NCBI RefSeq assembly: GCF_003938655.1
Contig: NZ_RJJT01000011.1
Span: 185,011-249,010 of the forward strand
Source of the DNA: Rhizobium pisi
GTDB taxonomy: Bacteria; Pseudomonadota; Alphaproteobacteria; Rhizobiales; Rhizobiaceae
Direction: 5' to 3'
DNA: 64,000 nucleotides
Below, piece by piece: positions 41,370 through 50,132 of the stretch; the first letter of the stretch is position 1, and the number at the start of each line of letters is the position of its first letter. Position numbers and translations under genes: made by a program. The notes under the pieces were generated by a model. It made no database searches. It worked only from the letters and a program-made list of their open reading frames with translations, and was not told the DNA's origin.

Positions 41370-42377
41370 TCATGCGGTCAAGGCGGAAGTGACCCTGACA
41401 TCGCCGACATGGATGCCGTTCCAATTGCGCATCGAAGTCGTGGCAAAGGCCATCAAGGCTACATGGACCTTTTCTTCCGTCTCGAAGAAGCGGGCGAGCG
41501 TTGCCGCCACCATGGCTTCGGCGGCGCGGGTCGTGCCATCCTCGCATTTGAGCGCGATGGCGATGCCCTTTTCCGGGATCGCGGCGCAGAAGACGCCTTC
41601 GGCGCCCGTCTTGACGAAGATGCGGCCGGGAGCGATCTGCATCAGTGCGGTGCAGGCGCGGCCAGAGCCCGCGACATAGAAAGGCTCGGCCATGCAGGCT
41701 TCGATCAGGCGGCGGGATGCCTTGGCGCGAAGCGGCTCCAGGCCGTTGCCAGTTGCCATTTTTGCAAAACCGTGGGCAAGGCCGCGCAAAGGCACAGCAT
41801 ATGTCGGAATCGAGCAGCCGTCGGTGCCGCAGCTCTCGGCCCCAAGCACGGCGCCGGTCAGGCTTTCCATCGCCGCGCGAATCTCGACCTGCAAAGGATG
41901 CTCATAGCCGACATAACCCTTCGGATCGAGGCCCCGATGACAGCAGGCGCAGATGAAGCCGGCATGTTTTCCCGAGCAATTGTTGTGAAGCGCAGTCGGC
42001 GCGTCGAGCGTGCGGGCCTGATGGATCAGGGTTTTCTGGTTCGTGGACCAATGGGCGCCGCATTCCAGCGCTTCGGCACCGCGGCCGGCACGCGCGAGCA
42101 TGGAAGCAGCGAGCGCCACATGCTCGTCTTCGCCATTGTGCGAGGCGCAGGCAAGCGCCAGTTCCTTGTCGCCGAAGCCATAGGCGTCGGCAGCGCCGCT
42201 TTCGACCAGCGGCAGCGCCTGCATCGCCTTGCAGGACGAGCGTGGGAAAACGACAGCCTCGATGTCTCCAGCCGAGAAGACGAGCTTGCCGTCGCCATCG
42301 ACAACGGCCACCGCGCCGCGATGGCGACTTTCGACGAGCAGGCCGCGTGTGACTTCGACGGTGACGGGATTGGTCAT
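41370..42377 (-). CDS. R. etli-type (class 3) L-asparaginase
   Basis: A 335-residue zinc-dependent L-asparaginase, unrelated to the E. coli enzymes. The catalytic Ser-Lys pair is in RSSCK (S47, K50), and the metal set matches the R. etli enzyme: C134 and K137 in NNCSGKH, and C188 in CGTDGC. It hydrolyses asparagine to aspartate and ammonia for nitrogen and carbon supply. It resembles the constitutive R. etli isozyme more than the inducible one, from memory. It is divergent from an MFS gene. A start at 42377 (MTNPVTVEVTRG) is supported by family length. Confidence 0.9.
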   Translation of the reverse strand: MTNPVTVEVTRGLLVESRHRGAVAVVDGDGKLVFSAGDIEAVVFPRSSCKAMQALPLVESGAADAYGFGDKELALACASHNGEDEHVALAASMLARAGRGAEALECGAHWSTNQKTLIHQARTLDAPTALHNNCSGKHAGFICACCHRGLDPKGYVGYEHPLQVEIRAAMESLTGAVLGAESCGTDGCSIPTYAVPLRGLAHGFAKMATGNGLEPLRAKASRRLIEACMAEPFYVAGSGRACTALMQIAPGRIFVKTGAEGVFCAAIPEKGIAIALKCEDGTTRAAEAMVAATLARFFETEEKVHVALMAFATTSMRNWNGIHVGDVRVTSALTA

Positions 42378-42580
42378 GGGCTCTCATCCGGATGCTGGCG
42401 GGATGCGCAGGCATACCGCGTCAGGTGCCGAAAGCCAACGGTCTTCACGCTTTGCTCGGGTCTGCCGGCCGTCATCACATCGCCCAAACATCCATCACAG
42501 GAATTGACCGAAGCGATCGAAAACTATCGTTTCTCTGCTATGTCCGATGCGGCTAAGAGTGGTGCATCAGGAACCTCTCC

Positions 42581-43792
42581 ATGCCATCCACCTTTTCCTT
42601 GATCCTTCGCGACAACGGCATCCGCATTCCAGCGGCGACACTCGTCGCGCTTGCCTTCACCTATGCTTCAACGGTCCCGTACCAGTCGATTATCGGGATC
42701 AACGAACTGGGCATGAGCAACGGCGCCTATTCCGCCCTGGTCTTCTTCTCGGCGATCGTCAACGTTACGACGAGCCTGACGCTCGGTATCTGGTCGGATA
42801 GGCTGAAGGAGCGGCGACCGCTGGTGCTGGCGCTTTCCGTCGCCGGCATTTTCGGCTTCGGATCGATCGCGATCCTTCACAGCCCTGCGGTCTTCATCGT
42901 CTCGACGCTGTTGCTGGTGCCGATGAGCAATTCCACCTATTCGCTGCTTTTCGCCAGCCTGCGCGCCAGGACCAACCAGATGGACCGCGGCCGGGGGGCG
43001 GCAATCACCGCGATGGTGCGGGCGCTCTATTCCGGCTCGTGGGCGCTGGCGCCGGGGTTGATCGGCCTCTATCTCGTCAATTCACCGTCGATGACGCCGG
43101 CCTATGGGATCGCGGCGATGGCGAGTTGCACCTGCTTCTGCCTGTATTTTTTCTTCGCGCCTCGAAATGGCACTGCCGGTCCAGCCCCGGATCAGGCTGG
43201 TTTCCTTTCTTCGTTGAAACGGATCTTCGTGCCCTATGTGCTGGCGCGCGTCCTCGTTATGTCGATGCTCATCGGGCTGCAGCGGCTGAACGGCATGCTT
43301 TCGCCGCTGATCATCACCCATGCGGCCGGCGGCACCGTGGTCGATGTGGGCTTCATGGCCGGGCTGACGGCCTTTCTCGAAATGCCGTTTATGATGATGT
43401 GGGGTTTGGCGCAGCGCCGCTTCCGCACCGTGCATGTGCTTGCCTTCGGTTCGCTGATCTATTGCGCCTATCTGCTGCTGCTCGGATTTGCTTCCGCGCG
43501 CTGGCACGTCTATGCGCTGCTCCTCGTCAATGCTTGTGGGGTAGCCGCGATCCTCAGCGTGCCGATCACTTATCTGCAGGACCTGATCGCGGATCGGCCG
43601 GGGCTCGGAAGCTCGCTGATCTCGCTCAACAGTTTCATCGGAGCCGGCATGAGCGCCGGGCTCTTCGCGTTCGGCACCGCGGTCACCGATTATTCCGGCA
43701 CCGCCTTCGTCGGCGCTGCCGCAGGCCTCGTGTCGATCGGAGCCTTGCTCTATCTCGAAGGCAGCAAACGACAGGCGCGGCAGCCCGCCTGA
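42581..43792 (+). CDS. MFS transporter, SetB/sugar-efflux-like
   Basis: A 403-residue major facilitator with 12 predicted membrane segments. The start MPSTFSLILRDNGIRIPAATLVALAFTYASTVPYQ and the loop SDRLKERRPLVLALSVAG resemble Set-type sugar efflux pumps. A central loop (APRNGTAGPAPDQAGFLSSLKRIF) separates the halves. The substrate is unknown. It is divergent from asparaginase, 203 bases away, and convergent with the ArsR-like gene. The ribosome site is weak. Confidence 0.78.
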   Translation: MPSTFSLILRDNGIRIPAATLVALAFTYASTVPYQSIIGINELGMSNGAYSALVFFSAIVNVTTSLTLGIWSDRLKERRPLVLALSVAGIFGFGSIAILHSPAVFIVSTLLLVPMSNSTYSLLFASLRARTNQMDRGRGAAITAMVRALYSGSWALAPGLIGLYLVNSPSMTPAYGIAAMASCTCFCLYFFFAPRNGTAGPAPDQAGFLSSLKRIFVPYVLARVLVMSMLIGLQRLNGMLSPLIITHAAGGTVVDVGFMAGLTAFLEMPFMMMWGLAQRRFRTVHVLAFGSLIYCAYLLLLGFASARWHVYALLLVNACGVAAILSVPITYLQDLIADRPGLGSSLISLNSFIGAGMSAGLFAFGTAVTDYSGTAFVGAAAGLVSIGALLYLEGSKRQARQPA

Positions 43793-43814
43793 AGCGCAGG
43801 ATCATCGATACGTC

Positions 43815-44438
43815 TCAATGCGGCGTGATGCGGTAGGCGCAGCGCCGCGCGCCGGCGAGGATATGTTCGCTGCGTTCGATCTCGGCATCGAGAACGGCGC
43901 GGAAGGTTTCGAGTTCGGAGCGGCAGAAGCCGGCGCAGGCGGCAGCGGCTGCGCAGATCGGGCAATGGTTTTCGACCAGCATGAACGAACCGTCCGCTTG
44001 CCTCCAGCTGTCGGCCATGTAGCCCTCGCGCGTGCGGATGGCAGCAAGGGCCTCAATGCGCGAGGCGAGATCGCCGCCATGGCCGATTTCCTGCCGGTAG
44101 CGCGTCAGCGTCTCAGCCTCCCGGGCGGAGATCACGGTATCAAGGGCTGCGGGACCAAGCTGTTCGACGAGCGTGCCGAGGAGATTTGCCGTCAGTTCGG
44201 CGTGGCCGTCGGGAAACTGACGGTTGCCCGCGGCGGTGAGATGCCAGAGCTGGCGCGGCCGGCCCCTGCCCGTGGCAGCAACGGTGATCGGCTCCACCAG
44301 CCCTTCCTCGGCCATTTTCGCCAGTTGCTGGCGGGCAGCCTCACCTGAAATGCCGAGCGCATCGCCGATCGGGGCCGCGAGCTGGGGGCCGTCGGTCTTT
44401 ATCAGGATCAGGATCCGGTTGGCTGGGGACTGGCGCAT
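43815..44438 (-). CDS. ArsR-like regulator with a C-terminal four-cysteine cluster
   Basis: A 207-residue predicted winged-helix regulator (COG2345-type): LAAPIGDALGISGEAARQQLAKMAEEGLVEPI is the DNA-binding part, with the wing RGRPRQLWHLT. Near the end, ENHCPICAAAAACAGFC has C159, C162, C168 and C172, a set able to bind an Fe-S cluster or metal as in SufR-type regulators. The ligand is unproved. The start at 44438 lies inside/next to an ATTTTCCAAG half-site. It is divergent from the MFS gene at 44541, its likely target. Confidence 0.8.
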   Translation of the reverse strand: MRQSPANRILILIKTDGPQLAAPIGDALGISGEAARQQLAKMAEEGLVEPITVAATGRGRPRQLWHLTAAGNRQFPDGHAELTANLLGTLVEQLGPAALDTVISAREAETLTRYRQEIGHGGDLASRIEALAAIRTREGYMADSWRQADGSFMLVENHCPICAAAAACAGFCRSELETFRAVLDAEIERSEHILAGARRCAYRITPH

Positions 44439-44505
44439 ATTTTCCAAGCTACACCTTGTTTTAATCGAGGCGGCATGCAATTTTCCAATTTATAACTTGG
44501 AAAAT
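44439..44505. promoter_or_regulatory. Three ATTTTCCAA half-sites between regulator and MFS gene
   Basis: ATTTTCCAA (44480-44488) pairs with TTGGAAAAT (44497-44505) across eight bases. A further copy, ATTTTCCAAG (44439-44448), abuts the regulator start and also pairs perfectly with CTTGGAAAAT (44496-44505). These look like sites of the Cys-rich regulator. Confidence 0.65.
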
Positions 44506-44540
44506 AATCATTCGCCAGTGAAAACATCGGAGATCGTTCC

Positions 44541-45962
44541 ATGTCCAACATCGATCAGACCGTAGCCATTCCGAACGCCAGCTCCGTATTCCGGCTCTTC
44601 CTGCCCGAGCACCTGCCGGCAACGATGATGCTTGGCGGCGGCGTCACGCTTTATGCGGTCGAGAGTTACATCACTGCCACGATCGCCCCTTCGATCGTGC
44701 GAGATATCGGCGGGCTTTCCCTGTTTTCCTGGGTAACAAGCATTTTCGTGGCCGCGGCCATTCTCGGCTCGATCTTCGTCGCAATACGGCCGCGAGGGAT
44801 TGGACTTCGCACCATCTATGTCATCGTCGCGCTGGTCTTCGGTGTGGGCAGCCTGATCGCCGCAGCCGCACCGTCGATGCCTGTGGTGCTGATCGGACGC
44901 GCCGTGCAGGGGCTTGGGACGGGCGCGCTTGCCGCCCTTGGCTACGCCTTCATCCGCTTTGTCTATCCCGAGCCGCTGTGGCCGAAGGCCTCGACGCTCT
45001 ATGCGGCGATCTGGGGTATCGCAACCGTCATCGGGCCGACGCTCGGCGGTTTCTTTTCCTCAGGCAGCAGCTGGCGCTACGCGTTCATCGTGCTGGTGCC
45101 GCTCGGCCTGCTGATGGCGGTCCTGGCGCCGCGGCTTTTGCCCGAAGTCAGGGACGACCGCGATCAGGCGAAGACGCCGGTGGCACAGATCGGACTGCTT
45201 CTTGCCGCCGTCCTGATGGTCAGCGCGGCCGGCGCGGCGACCAGCATAAGGGCCGCACTGGTCGTGGCCTCGGTCGTCGCGGTATCAGGCGCGCTGCTCA
45301 TCGAGCGGCGAAGCCGGAACCGCCTGCTGCCATCAGGTGCCGTCACTCTTTCCAGCCCTATCTCACGCGTCTACCTGACGATGCTCGCCATGACGGTCGT
45401 CCTCGTCAGCGATGTCTTCATCCCCTATTTCCTGCAGACCCTGCACGGGGTGACACCGATCGTCTCCGGCTACCTCGTGGCGCTGGTCGCCCTTGGCTGG
45501 ACGTTCGCAGCCTTTCTCAGCAGCTCGTTGAGCGGCAAGCGAGCCCATGCGGCAATCGTCACCGGCGTTTTCATCGAGACGGCAGCGACCGCTTCACTCG
45601 CGATCTTCCTCGCCGGGGATAATCCTGATGGACATATGCTTCTTGTCGTGCCCGCCTCGATCTGCATGTTCATGATGGGTTTTGGCGTCGGTCTTGGCTG
45701 GGCCCATCTCGTCGCCACGGTCCTGAAGCTCGTAGCCGACAAAGAGCAGGACAAGGCCTCCTCTGCGATCCCGACGATGAGCTCGCTCGGCGGCGCTTTC
45801 GGCGCAGCACTCGCCGGCGTCATCGCCAACGGCGCTGGCCTCGTCGATCCGGGCGGCATTGCGGGTGCGCTATCAGCCGCGCATTGGCTCTATCTCGTCA
45901 TGGCGCTGCCTGGTGTTCTGGCGATCGGCGCCTCGCTAACGCTCAGCCGAGGCGCAGCATGA
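44541..45962 (+). CDS. MFS transporter
   Basis: A 473-residue major facilitator with 14 or so hydrophobic segments, DHA2-like: GGVTLYAVESYITATIAPSIVRDI at the start and motif C-like GIATVIGPTLGGFF. It is likely a drug or metabolite efflux pump. It is divergent from the Cys-rich ArsR-like regulator, sharing a 102-base operator region, and so is probably induced by whatever that protein senses. Its last 20 bases overlap the convergent oxidoreductase. Confidence 0.85.
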   Translation: MSNIDQTVAIPNASSVFRLFLPEHLPATMMLGGGVTLYAVESYITATIAPSIVRDIGGLSLFSWVTSIFVAAAILGSIFVAIRPRGIGLRTIYVIVALVFGVGSLIAAAAPSMPVVLIGRAVQGLGTGALAALGYAFIRFVYPEPLWPKASTLYAAIWGIATVIGPTLGGFFSSGSSWRYAFIVLVPLGLLMAVLAPRLLPEVRDDRDQAKTPVAQIGLLLAAVLMVSAAGAATSIRAALVVASVVAVSGALLIERRSRNRLLPSGAVTLSSPISRVYLTMLAMTVVLVSDVFIPYFLQTLHGVTPIVSGYLVALVALGWTFAAFLSSSLSGKRAHAAIVTGVFIETAATASLAIFLAGDNPDGHMLLVVPASICMFMMGFGVGLGWAHLVATVLKLVADKEQDKASSAIPTMSSLGGAFGAALAGVIANGAGLVDPGGIAGALSAAHWLYLVMALPGVLAIGASLTLSRGAA

Positions 45963-46941
45963 CTTTGCCGACATGGTTGCCGTCTTCCAGCAGCCGATGC
46001 GCCTCGACGACCTGCTCGAAGGCGAAGACCTTGTGGATGACGGGAGCAATGGTGCCGGCCTTCAGCAGCGGCCAGACCTCTGAGAGGAGGTCGTCCCGGA
46101 TGGCGCGTTTTTCCTCCGCCGTGCGCGGGCGCATGGTGGAACCTGTCACCGTCAGGCGCTTGACCATGATCGGCGAGAGATTGACCTTTTCGGCAAGTGC
46201 CCCGCCGAGAAAGGCGATGATCGACAGGCAGCCGTCCTTGGCGAGCGAGGCGATGTTGCGCTCGAAATAGGAAGCACCGATCATGTCGAGGATGATGTCG
46301 ACGCCGCGGCCGGTCTCGGCCTTGATCACCTCGGCGAAGTCTTCGGTCCGGTAATTGATCGCGCGCTTGGCGCCGAGCTTTTCGCAGGCTTGGCATTTCT
46401 CCTTCGAGCCTGCCGTCGCATAGACCTCGGCGCCGAAAGCGCGGGCAAGCTGGATCGCCGTCGTGCCGATGCCGCTCGCACCGCCGTGGATCAGCACCGT
46501 CTCCCCCTCCGTCAGCCCCGCCATCTGGAAGAGATTGGCCCAGACGGTGAAGAAGGTTTCGGGAAGGGCCGCAGCCTTCACCGCGTCATAGCCTTTGGGG
46601 AACGGCAGGATCTGACCGGTTGGCAGAACGCAATATTCGGCATAGGCGCCGCCATTGGCGAGGCCGCAGACCTTGTCGCCGACGGCATGGCCACTGACAC
46701 CAGGACCGACCGCGACGATCTCACCGGATAGTTCCAGGCCGAGGATCGGGCTTGCATCCTTGGGCGCGGGATAGCTGCCTTGGCGTTGCGCAATATCGGG
46801 ACGGTTGACGCCGATCGCCTCGGCGCGCACGAGGACCTGCCCCTCGCCCGCCACAGGAAGCGGGCGCTTGCCGATCGTCATCACCTCCGGCCCGCCGAAG
46901 GACGGCAGATCGACGAAACGCATTTCCTGAGGCAATGACAT
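45943..46941 (-). CDS. NAD(P)H quinone oxidoreductase (zeta-crystallin/QOR-like, MDR superfamily)
   Basis: A 332-residue medium-chain dehydrogenase/reductase without the catalytic zinc ligands: VRAEAIGVNRPDIAQRQGSYP, the cofactor motif IHGGASGIGTTAIQLARAFGAEV and the QOR-type ending. PIG3/QOR-like enzymes reduce quinones with NADPH. It starts at 46941 (MSLPQEMRFVDLPSFGGPE). It does not lie in an obvious operon. A disrupted relative is at 63.4 kb. Confidence 0.88.
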   Translation of the reverse strand: MSLPQEMRFVDLPSFGGPEVMTIGKRPLPVAGEGQVLVRAEAIGVNRPDIAQRQGSYPAPKDASPILGLELSGEIVAVGPGVSGHAVGDKVCGLANGGAYAEYCVLPTGQILPFPKGYDAVKAAALPETFFTVWANLFQMAGLTEGETVLIHGGASGIGTTAIQLARAFGAEVYATAGSKEKCQACEKLGAKRAINYRTEDFAEVIKAETGRGVDIILDMIGASYFERNIASLAKDGCLSIIAFLGGALAEKVNLSPIMVKRLTVTGSTMRPRTAEEKRAIRDDLLSEVWPLLKAGTIAPVIHKVFAFEQVVEAHRLLEDGNHVGKVMLRLG

Positions 46942-47020
46942 GACCCGGCTCCTCCCTGATCGAAAGCAACCGAAATAGATCAGCCCCTGAGGCTTGGGAA
47001 GGCTGGAAGTGGCAAAGGCG

Positions 47021-48838
47021 TCAATTCGCCTCGCCCAGCAGGTGGAAGACGAGACCTTCCTCGCTCTCCTTGGCGGCCGACTTGATGATGGCGATTTCGG
47101 CGCTCACCCGATTGATATCGTCGATGACGAGGCCTTCCGGCAGTTCGATGACACCGATCGAGCAGCGCATCAGCGGAAACAGCGCTTCTACGCCGGCGCG
47201 GTCATGACCGAGGATGCGACCGGCGGCGCGGTCCTCGTCGGAATAGAGATCGAGCACATCGTCGTGAAAATCACTGATCAGCCTGTCGAGGATCTCGGTC
47301 AATTCCTCCTTGGTCCAGCCAACGACGCCGATGAAGAAATCGTCACCGCCGACATGGCCGAGGAAATGACGCTCGGCGAAGAAATAGCGGCGCATCAGGG
47401 CGGCAAAAAGGGAGATCGCGTGGTCGCCGAGATGGAAGCCGTAGGCATCGTTGAAAGGCTTGAAATTGTCGAAGTCGCAATAGCAGAAGTGGCGGACCTC
47501 ATCGCCATCGCGTCCGGACTGACGCATGAAATCGCGGATGGCGCGGTTGCCGGGCAGACCGGTCAGCGGGTTCTGGTCCTGTGCGGTCTTCAACTGCTTT
47601 TCGTTGATGACCTTGATCAGCGAGGCGGCGGAGACCACGCCTGCATAACGCATGTTGTCGGTCAGGATCAGGCAGTTGCTGCCTTCCATATTGGCGAAGA
47701 TCGCCATCAACTGCTCGGCGTCGCTGTCGAGGCTGACGATCGGCGCCATCTCCACGAAATGCGAGATGCTGCGCTCGTACATCTTGTTCTTCAGGAGATC
47801 GCGGCCGAAGGGCTGATAGATATATTCCTTCAGGTGATGCTCGTGGATGATGCCGCGCGGCTCACTGTTGGCGTTGAGAACAGGGAAGAAGGCCTGGCGC
47901 GGGTTGCGGCGGAAGAGCTCGAAGACGCTGTCGATGCTGTCGTTCTCGTAGACTGCCGGCAGAAGTTCGATCTGCTTGCGGATGAGGATTTCGTCGAGCG
48001 ACTGGCTGCCCCGCTTGCTCTTGCCGAGTTCCTGCAGATGCGAGAAGGACAGCGCCAACTCCGATATATGCGTCGTCGGGCGGGAGATGAACCAGCCCTG
48101 GACGAGATCGACCCCATATTCGCGACAGGCGATGAACTCGGCCTCGGTCTCGATGCCTTCGGCGATGACGCGCGTACCGAGCACGTGGGCGATGTTGACG
48201 ATGCTCTTCAGGAGATGGCGCTTGCGTGGGCTGCGGTCGATCTCTGCGACGAAGTGGCGGTCGATCTTGAGGTAGTCGACGGCATAATCGCAGAGCAGCT
48301 TCATCTCACCGTGGCCGACGCCGAAATCGTCGATCGCCAACTTGAAACCGGCCTTGCGCAGCTTGGAAACAAGGGCAGAAAATTCCGGCACGCTGGTATT
48401 GTCGAAACGCTCGGAGAATTCAAAACAGACCGAAGACGGCGGAATATTGGCCTTCCTCAGATGCTGCAGCAGGTTTTCGACAAGGCGCTCGCCGTGCGGG
48501 ATCAGCCGGACGTCGAGATTGAGGAAAAGCGTGGACGTCGAGAAATTCGACAGCGTCGCGAATTTGGCAAGCGCGCGGCTGGAGAGCATCTGTTCGAATT
48601 GCAGCAACTGGCCAGCCTGGTGGGCTTCGTCGAGAATTTCCATCGGCGTGTCGAAGCCGATGCGTTCCTGGCCGCGCATGAGGGATTCATAGCCAAAAAC
48701 CGTGCCGGTTCCGGCCTCGACGATCGGTTGGAAGGCGTTCTCGACCACGAGCTTGGCTAGCGTTACGATCTGATCGCTGGCGTAGCGGCGCAGAACACCC
48801 GGCTCGACGGTGGCAGCCAAAGATATTCCAGTCTTCAT
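47021..48838 (-). CDS. EAL-CBS-GGDDF cyclic-di-GMP protein
   Basis: A 605-residue protein whose domains run in reverse to the usual order: EAL first (ESL at 51-53, FLNLDVR, FEFSER, DDFGVGHGE, DYLKID, EGIETE), a pair of CBS domains (about 290-420; FPVLNANSEPRGIIHEHHL, LILTDNMRYAGVVS), then a GGDEF-like domain with GGDDF at 497-501. The EAL residues are mostly intact, so it is likely a phosphodiesterase; the Glu-to-Asp change in the diguanylate cyclase signature suggests the last domain is weak or regulatory. CBS domains may bind nucleotides. Cytosolic. The start at 48838 (MKTGISLAATV) is preferred over the longer frame. Confidence 0.87.
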   Translation of the reverse strand: MKTGISLAATVEPGVLRRYASDQIVTLAKLVVENAFQPIVEAGTGTVFGYESLMRGQERIGFDTPMEILDEAHQAGQLLQFEQMLSSRALAKFATLSNFSTSTLFLNLDVRLIPHGERLVENLLQHLRKANIPPSSVCFEFSERFDNTSVPEFSALVSKLRKAGFKLAIDDFGVGHGEMKLLCDYAVDYLKIDRHFVAEIDRSPRKRHLLKSIVNIAHVLGTRVIAEGIETEAEFIACREYGVDLVQGWFISRPTTHISELALSFSHLQELGKSKRGSQSLDEILIRKQIELLPAVYENDSIDSVFELFRRNPRQAFFPVLNANSEPRGIIHEHHLKEYIYQPFGRDLLKNKMYERSISHFVEMAPIVSLDSDAEQLMAIFANMEGSNCLILTDNMRYAGVVSAASLIKVINEKQLKTAQDQNPLTGLPGNRAIRDFMRQSGRDGDEVRHFCYCDFDNFKPFNDAYGFHLGDHAISLFAALMRRYFFAERHFLGHVGGDDFFIGVVGWTKEELTEILDRLISDFHDDVLDLYSDEDRAAGRILGHDRAGVEALFPLMRCSIGVIELPEGLVIDDINRVSAEIAIIKSAAKESEEGLVFHLLGEAN

Positions 48839-48995
48839 TGTGGGCCGATCTCCACTGTGACTTGTTCTTTTTCGTCCGGAACATGCCGCAGAAGAGATCA
48901 ATGAACCCTTTCGCCAGTGTGAAAGTTTTGTGAAACGCGCAGAGCACCCACGCGTTCCGGCCTATTCAATTTTTCCAATGCAATCAAATGCTTGC

Positions 48996-49238
48996 TCAGG
49001 CGGAGCGACGGCGCTCCGCCTCGTGATCGGCGAACATGTCGGCGACGCATCTGCCACCGGATGGAGCGCCCTCGTCGCCGAGAACATCGTCCCGGAATTC
49101 GTTGACCTTCCGAGCGGTATCCCAGAGACGCAGCGCCTCGCGGACAACCTCGCTGCTCGAGGCATAGCCGCCATTATCGACGGCGGCGCGGATGCCCGCT
49201 GCTTGCTGCGGAGAGATGGAAACGGTGACCATCGGCAT
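48996..49238 (-). CDS. ParD-type antitoxin without a visible toxin
   Basis: An 80-residue ribbon-helix-helix protein: MPMVTVSISPQQAAGIRAAVDNGGYASSSEVVREALRLWDT, then an acidic tail with GDEGAPSGG. The tail after residue 60 is short for ParD. The ATG at 49238 follows GGGAGG. No ParE-like frame follows within the next 100 bases (to 48901), where the EAL gene's promoter begins, so it is an orphan or its partner was lost. Confidence 0.75.
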   Translation of the reverse strand: MPMVTVSISPQQAAGIRAAVDNGGYASSSEVVREALRLWDTARKVNEFRDDVLGDEGAPSGGRCVADMFADHEAERRRSA

Positions 49239-49444
49239 GAACTTCCTCCCTTTCTGATCAGACAGAACCCTGCCTTTGGGGGACGCATGACCATTTTCAG
49301 CATTCTCGGCGATATCAGCCGGTGCCTTGGTGCATTCGCACATCGCACGGTCCGCGTGTTCGGACCGGGCCGTAATCCCTAAAGTCTAATCCCCTGTCAT
49401 CCCCTTGTCAAAAAAGAACGGCCTGAACGCCGATTTCCACAGGT

Positions 49445-49993
49445 TCAACTGCGGATGCCGAAGCCGAAGCCGATCATTGTCCAGCCCTGGACGATGAGAT
49501 CGGCCGCCAGGAAAAGGCCGAGGATCCAGAGACTGTTCACCGGCCAGCCGAGCGCGATGACGAAACCGGCAAGCGCAGTGATGAAACCGCTTGCGGTGAT
49601 CCAGCCCCAGCCCTTGAGTGGCCGCATGCGCATGCCGACCCAGAGACGGAAGATGCCGGCCACGAGCAGCGCAACGGCCAGAAACAGGGTCAAGGCCGCC
49701 GAGGTGAAGATGGGATTGATGAAGGCGCAGATACCGGCAAGCAAATAGAGCACGCCGCTCAAAGCCCAAAAGAGCACGTGATCCCAGCCGCGCACTTGGA
49801 AGGCATGGATGAGATAGATGACGCCGCCTGCCAGCATGAGCATGCCGACATAAAAGACCGAAGCGACGGTCGCTATCAACAGGTTGCCGAGAGCGATGAG
49901 GCCGCAGATGAGAAGCAGCACGCCGAGGCCGACGAACCATACCCATTTCGACCGTAGCGAGGATTCGGGCATTCCATCGAAGAGACTGGTCAT
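49445..49993 (-). CDS. HdeD/DUF308-family membrane protein
   Basis: A 182-residue protein with six membrane segments of the HdeD pattern (WVWFVGLGVLLLICGLIALGN, IYLIHAFQ, YLLAGICAFINPIFTSAALTLFLAVAL, and LIVQGWTMIGFGFGIR at the end). HdeD is an acid-stress membrane protein in E. coli; the function here is unproved. The ATG at 49993 follows AGGAGG strongly. It is divergent from betI, 139 bases away. Confidence 0.85.
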   Translation of the reverse strand: MTSLFDGMPESSLRSKWVWFVGLGVLLLICGLIALGNLLIATVASVFYVGMLMLAGGVIYLIHAFQVRGWDHVLFWALSGVLYLLAGICAFINPIFTSAALTLFLAVALLVAGIFRLWVGMRMRPLKGWGWITASGFITALAGFVIALGWPVNSLWILGLFLAADLIVQGWTMIGFGFGIRS

Positions 49994-50078
49994 AACACAC
50001 CTCCTGATCAACTTCGCATATGTCGCGCCAGTTCTTCAGGAAAAGATCTGCGCCAAATCAAATCGGCAAAGATTTTTG

Positions 50079-50098
50079 TTGATTGGTCAGTCAATCAA
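50079..50098. promoter_or_regulatory. BetI operator
   Basis: TTGATTG, GTCAGT, CAATCAA is a perfect 7-bp inverted repeat around six bases, 35 bases before the betI start and matching known choline-responsive BetI boxes (TTGATTG-N6-CAATCAA type). It probably overlaps the bet promoter. Confidence 0.85.
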
Positions 50099-50132
50099 AA
50101 ATAATCTGATCTGGTTTTCAGGGAGTTTTCGT

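Noticed and set aside
41330..41370. GCGCTTCGCGC near the asparaginase stop as a terminator
   Set aside because: The stem is only four bases, and the T-run lies on the wrong side for the minus-strand gene.
46994..48760. A 588-codon open frame antisense to the EAL-CBS-GGDDF gene
   Set aside because: The composition is rich in Glu/Asp/Val repeats typical of antisense frames; all domain evidence is on the minus strand.
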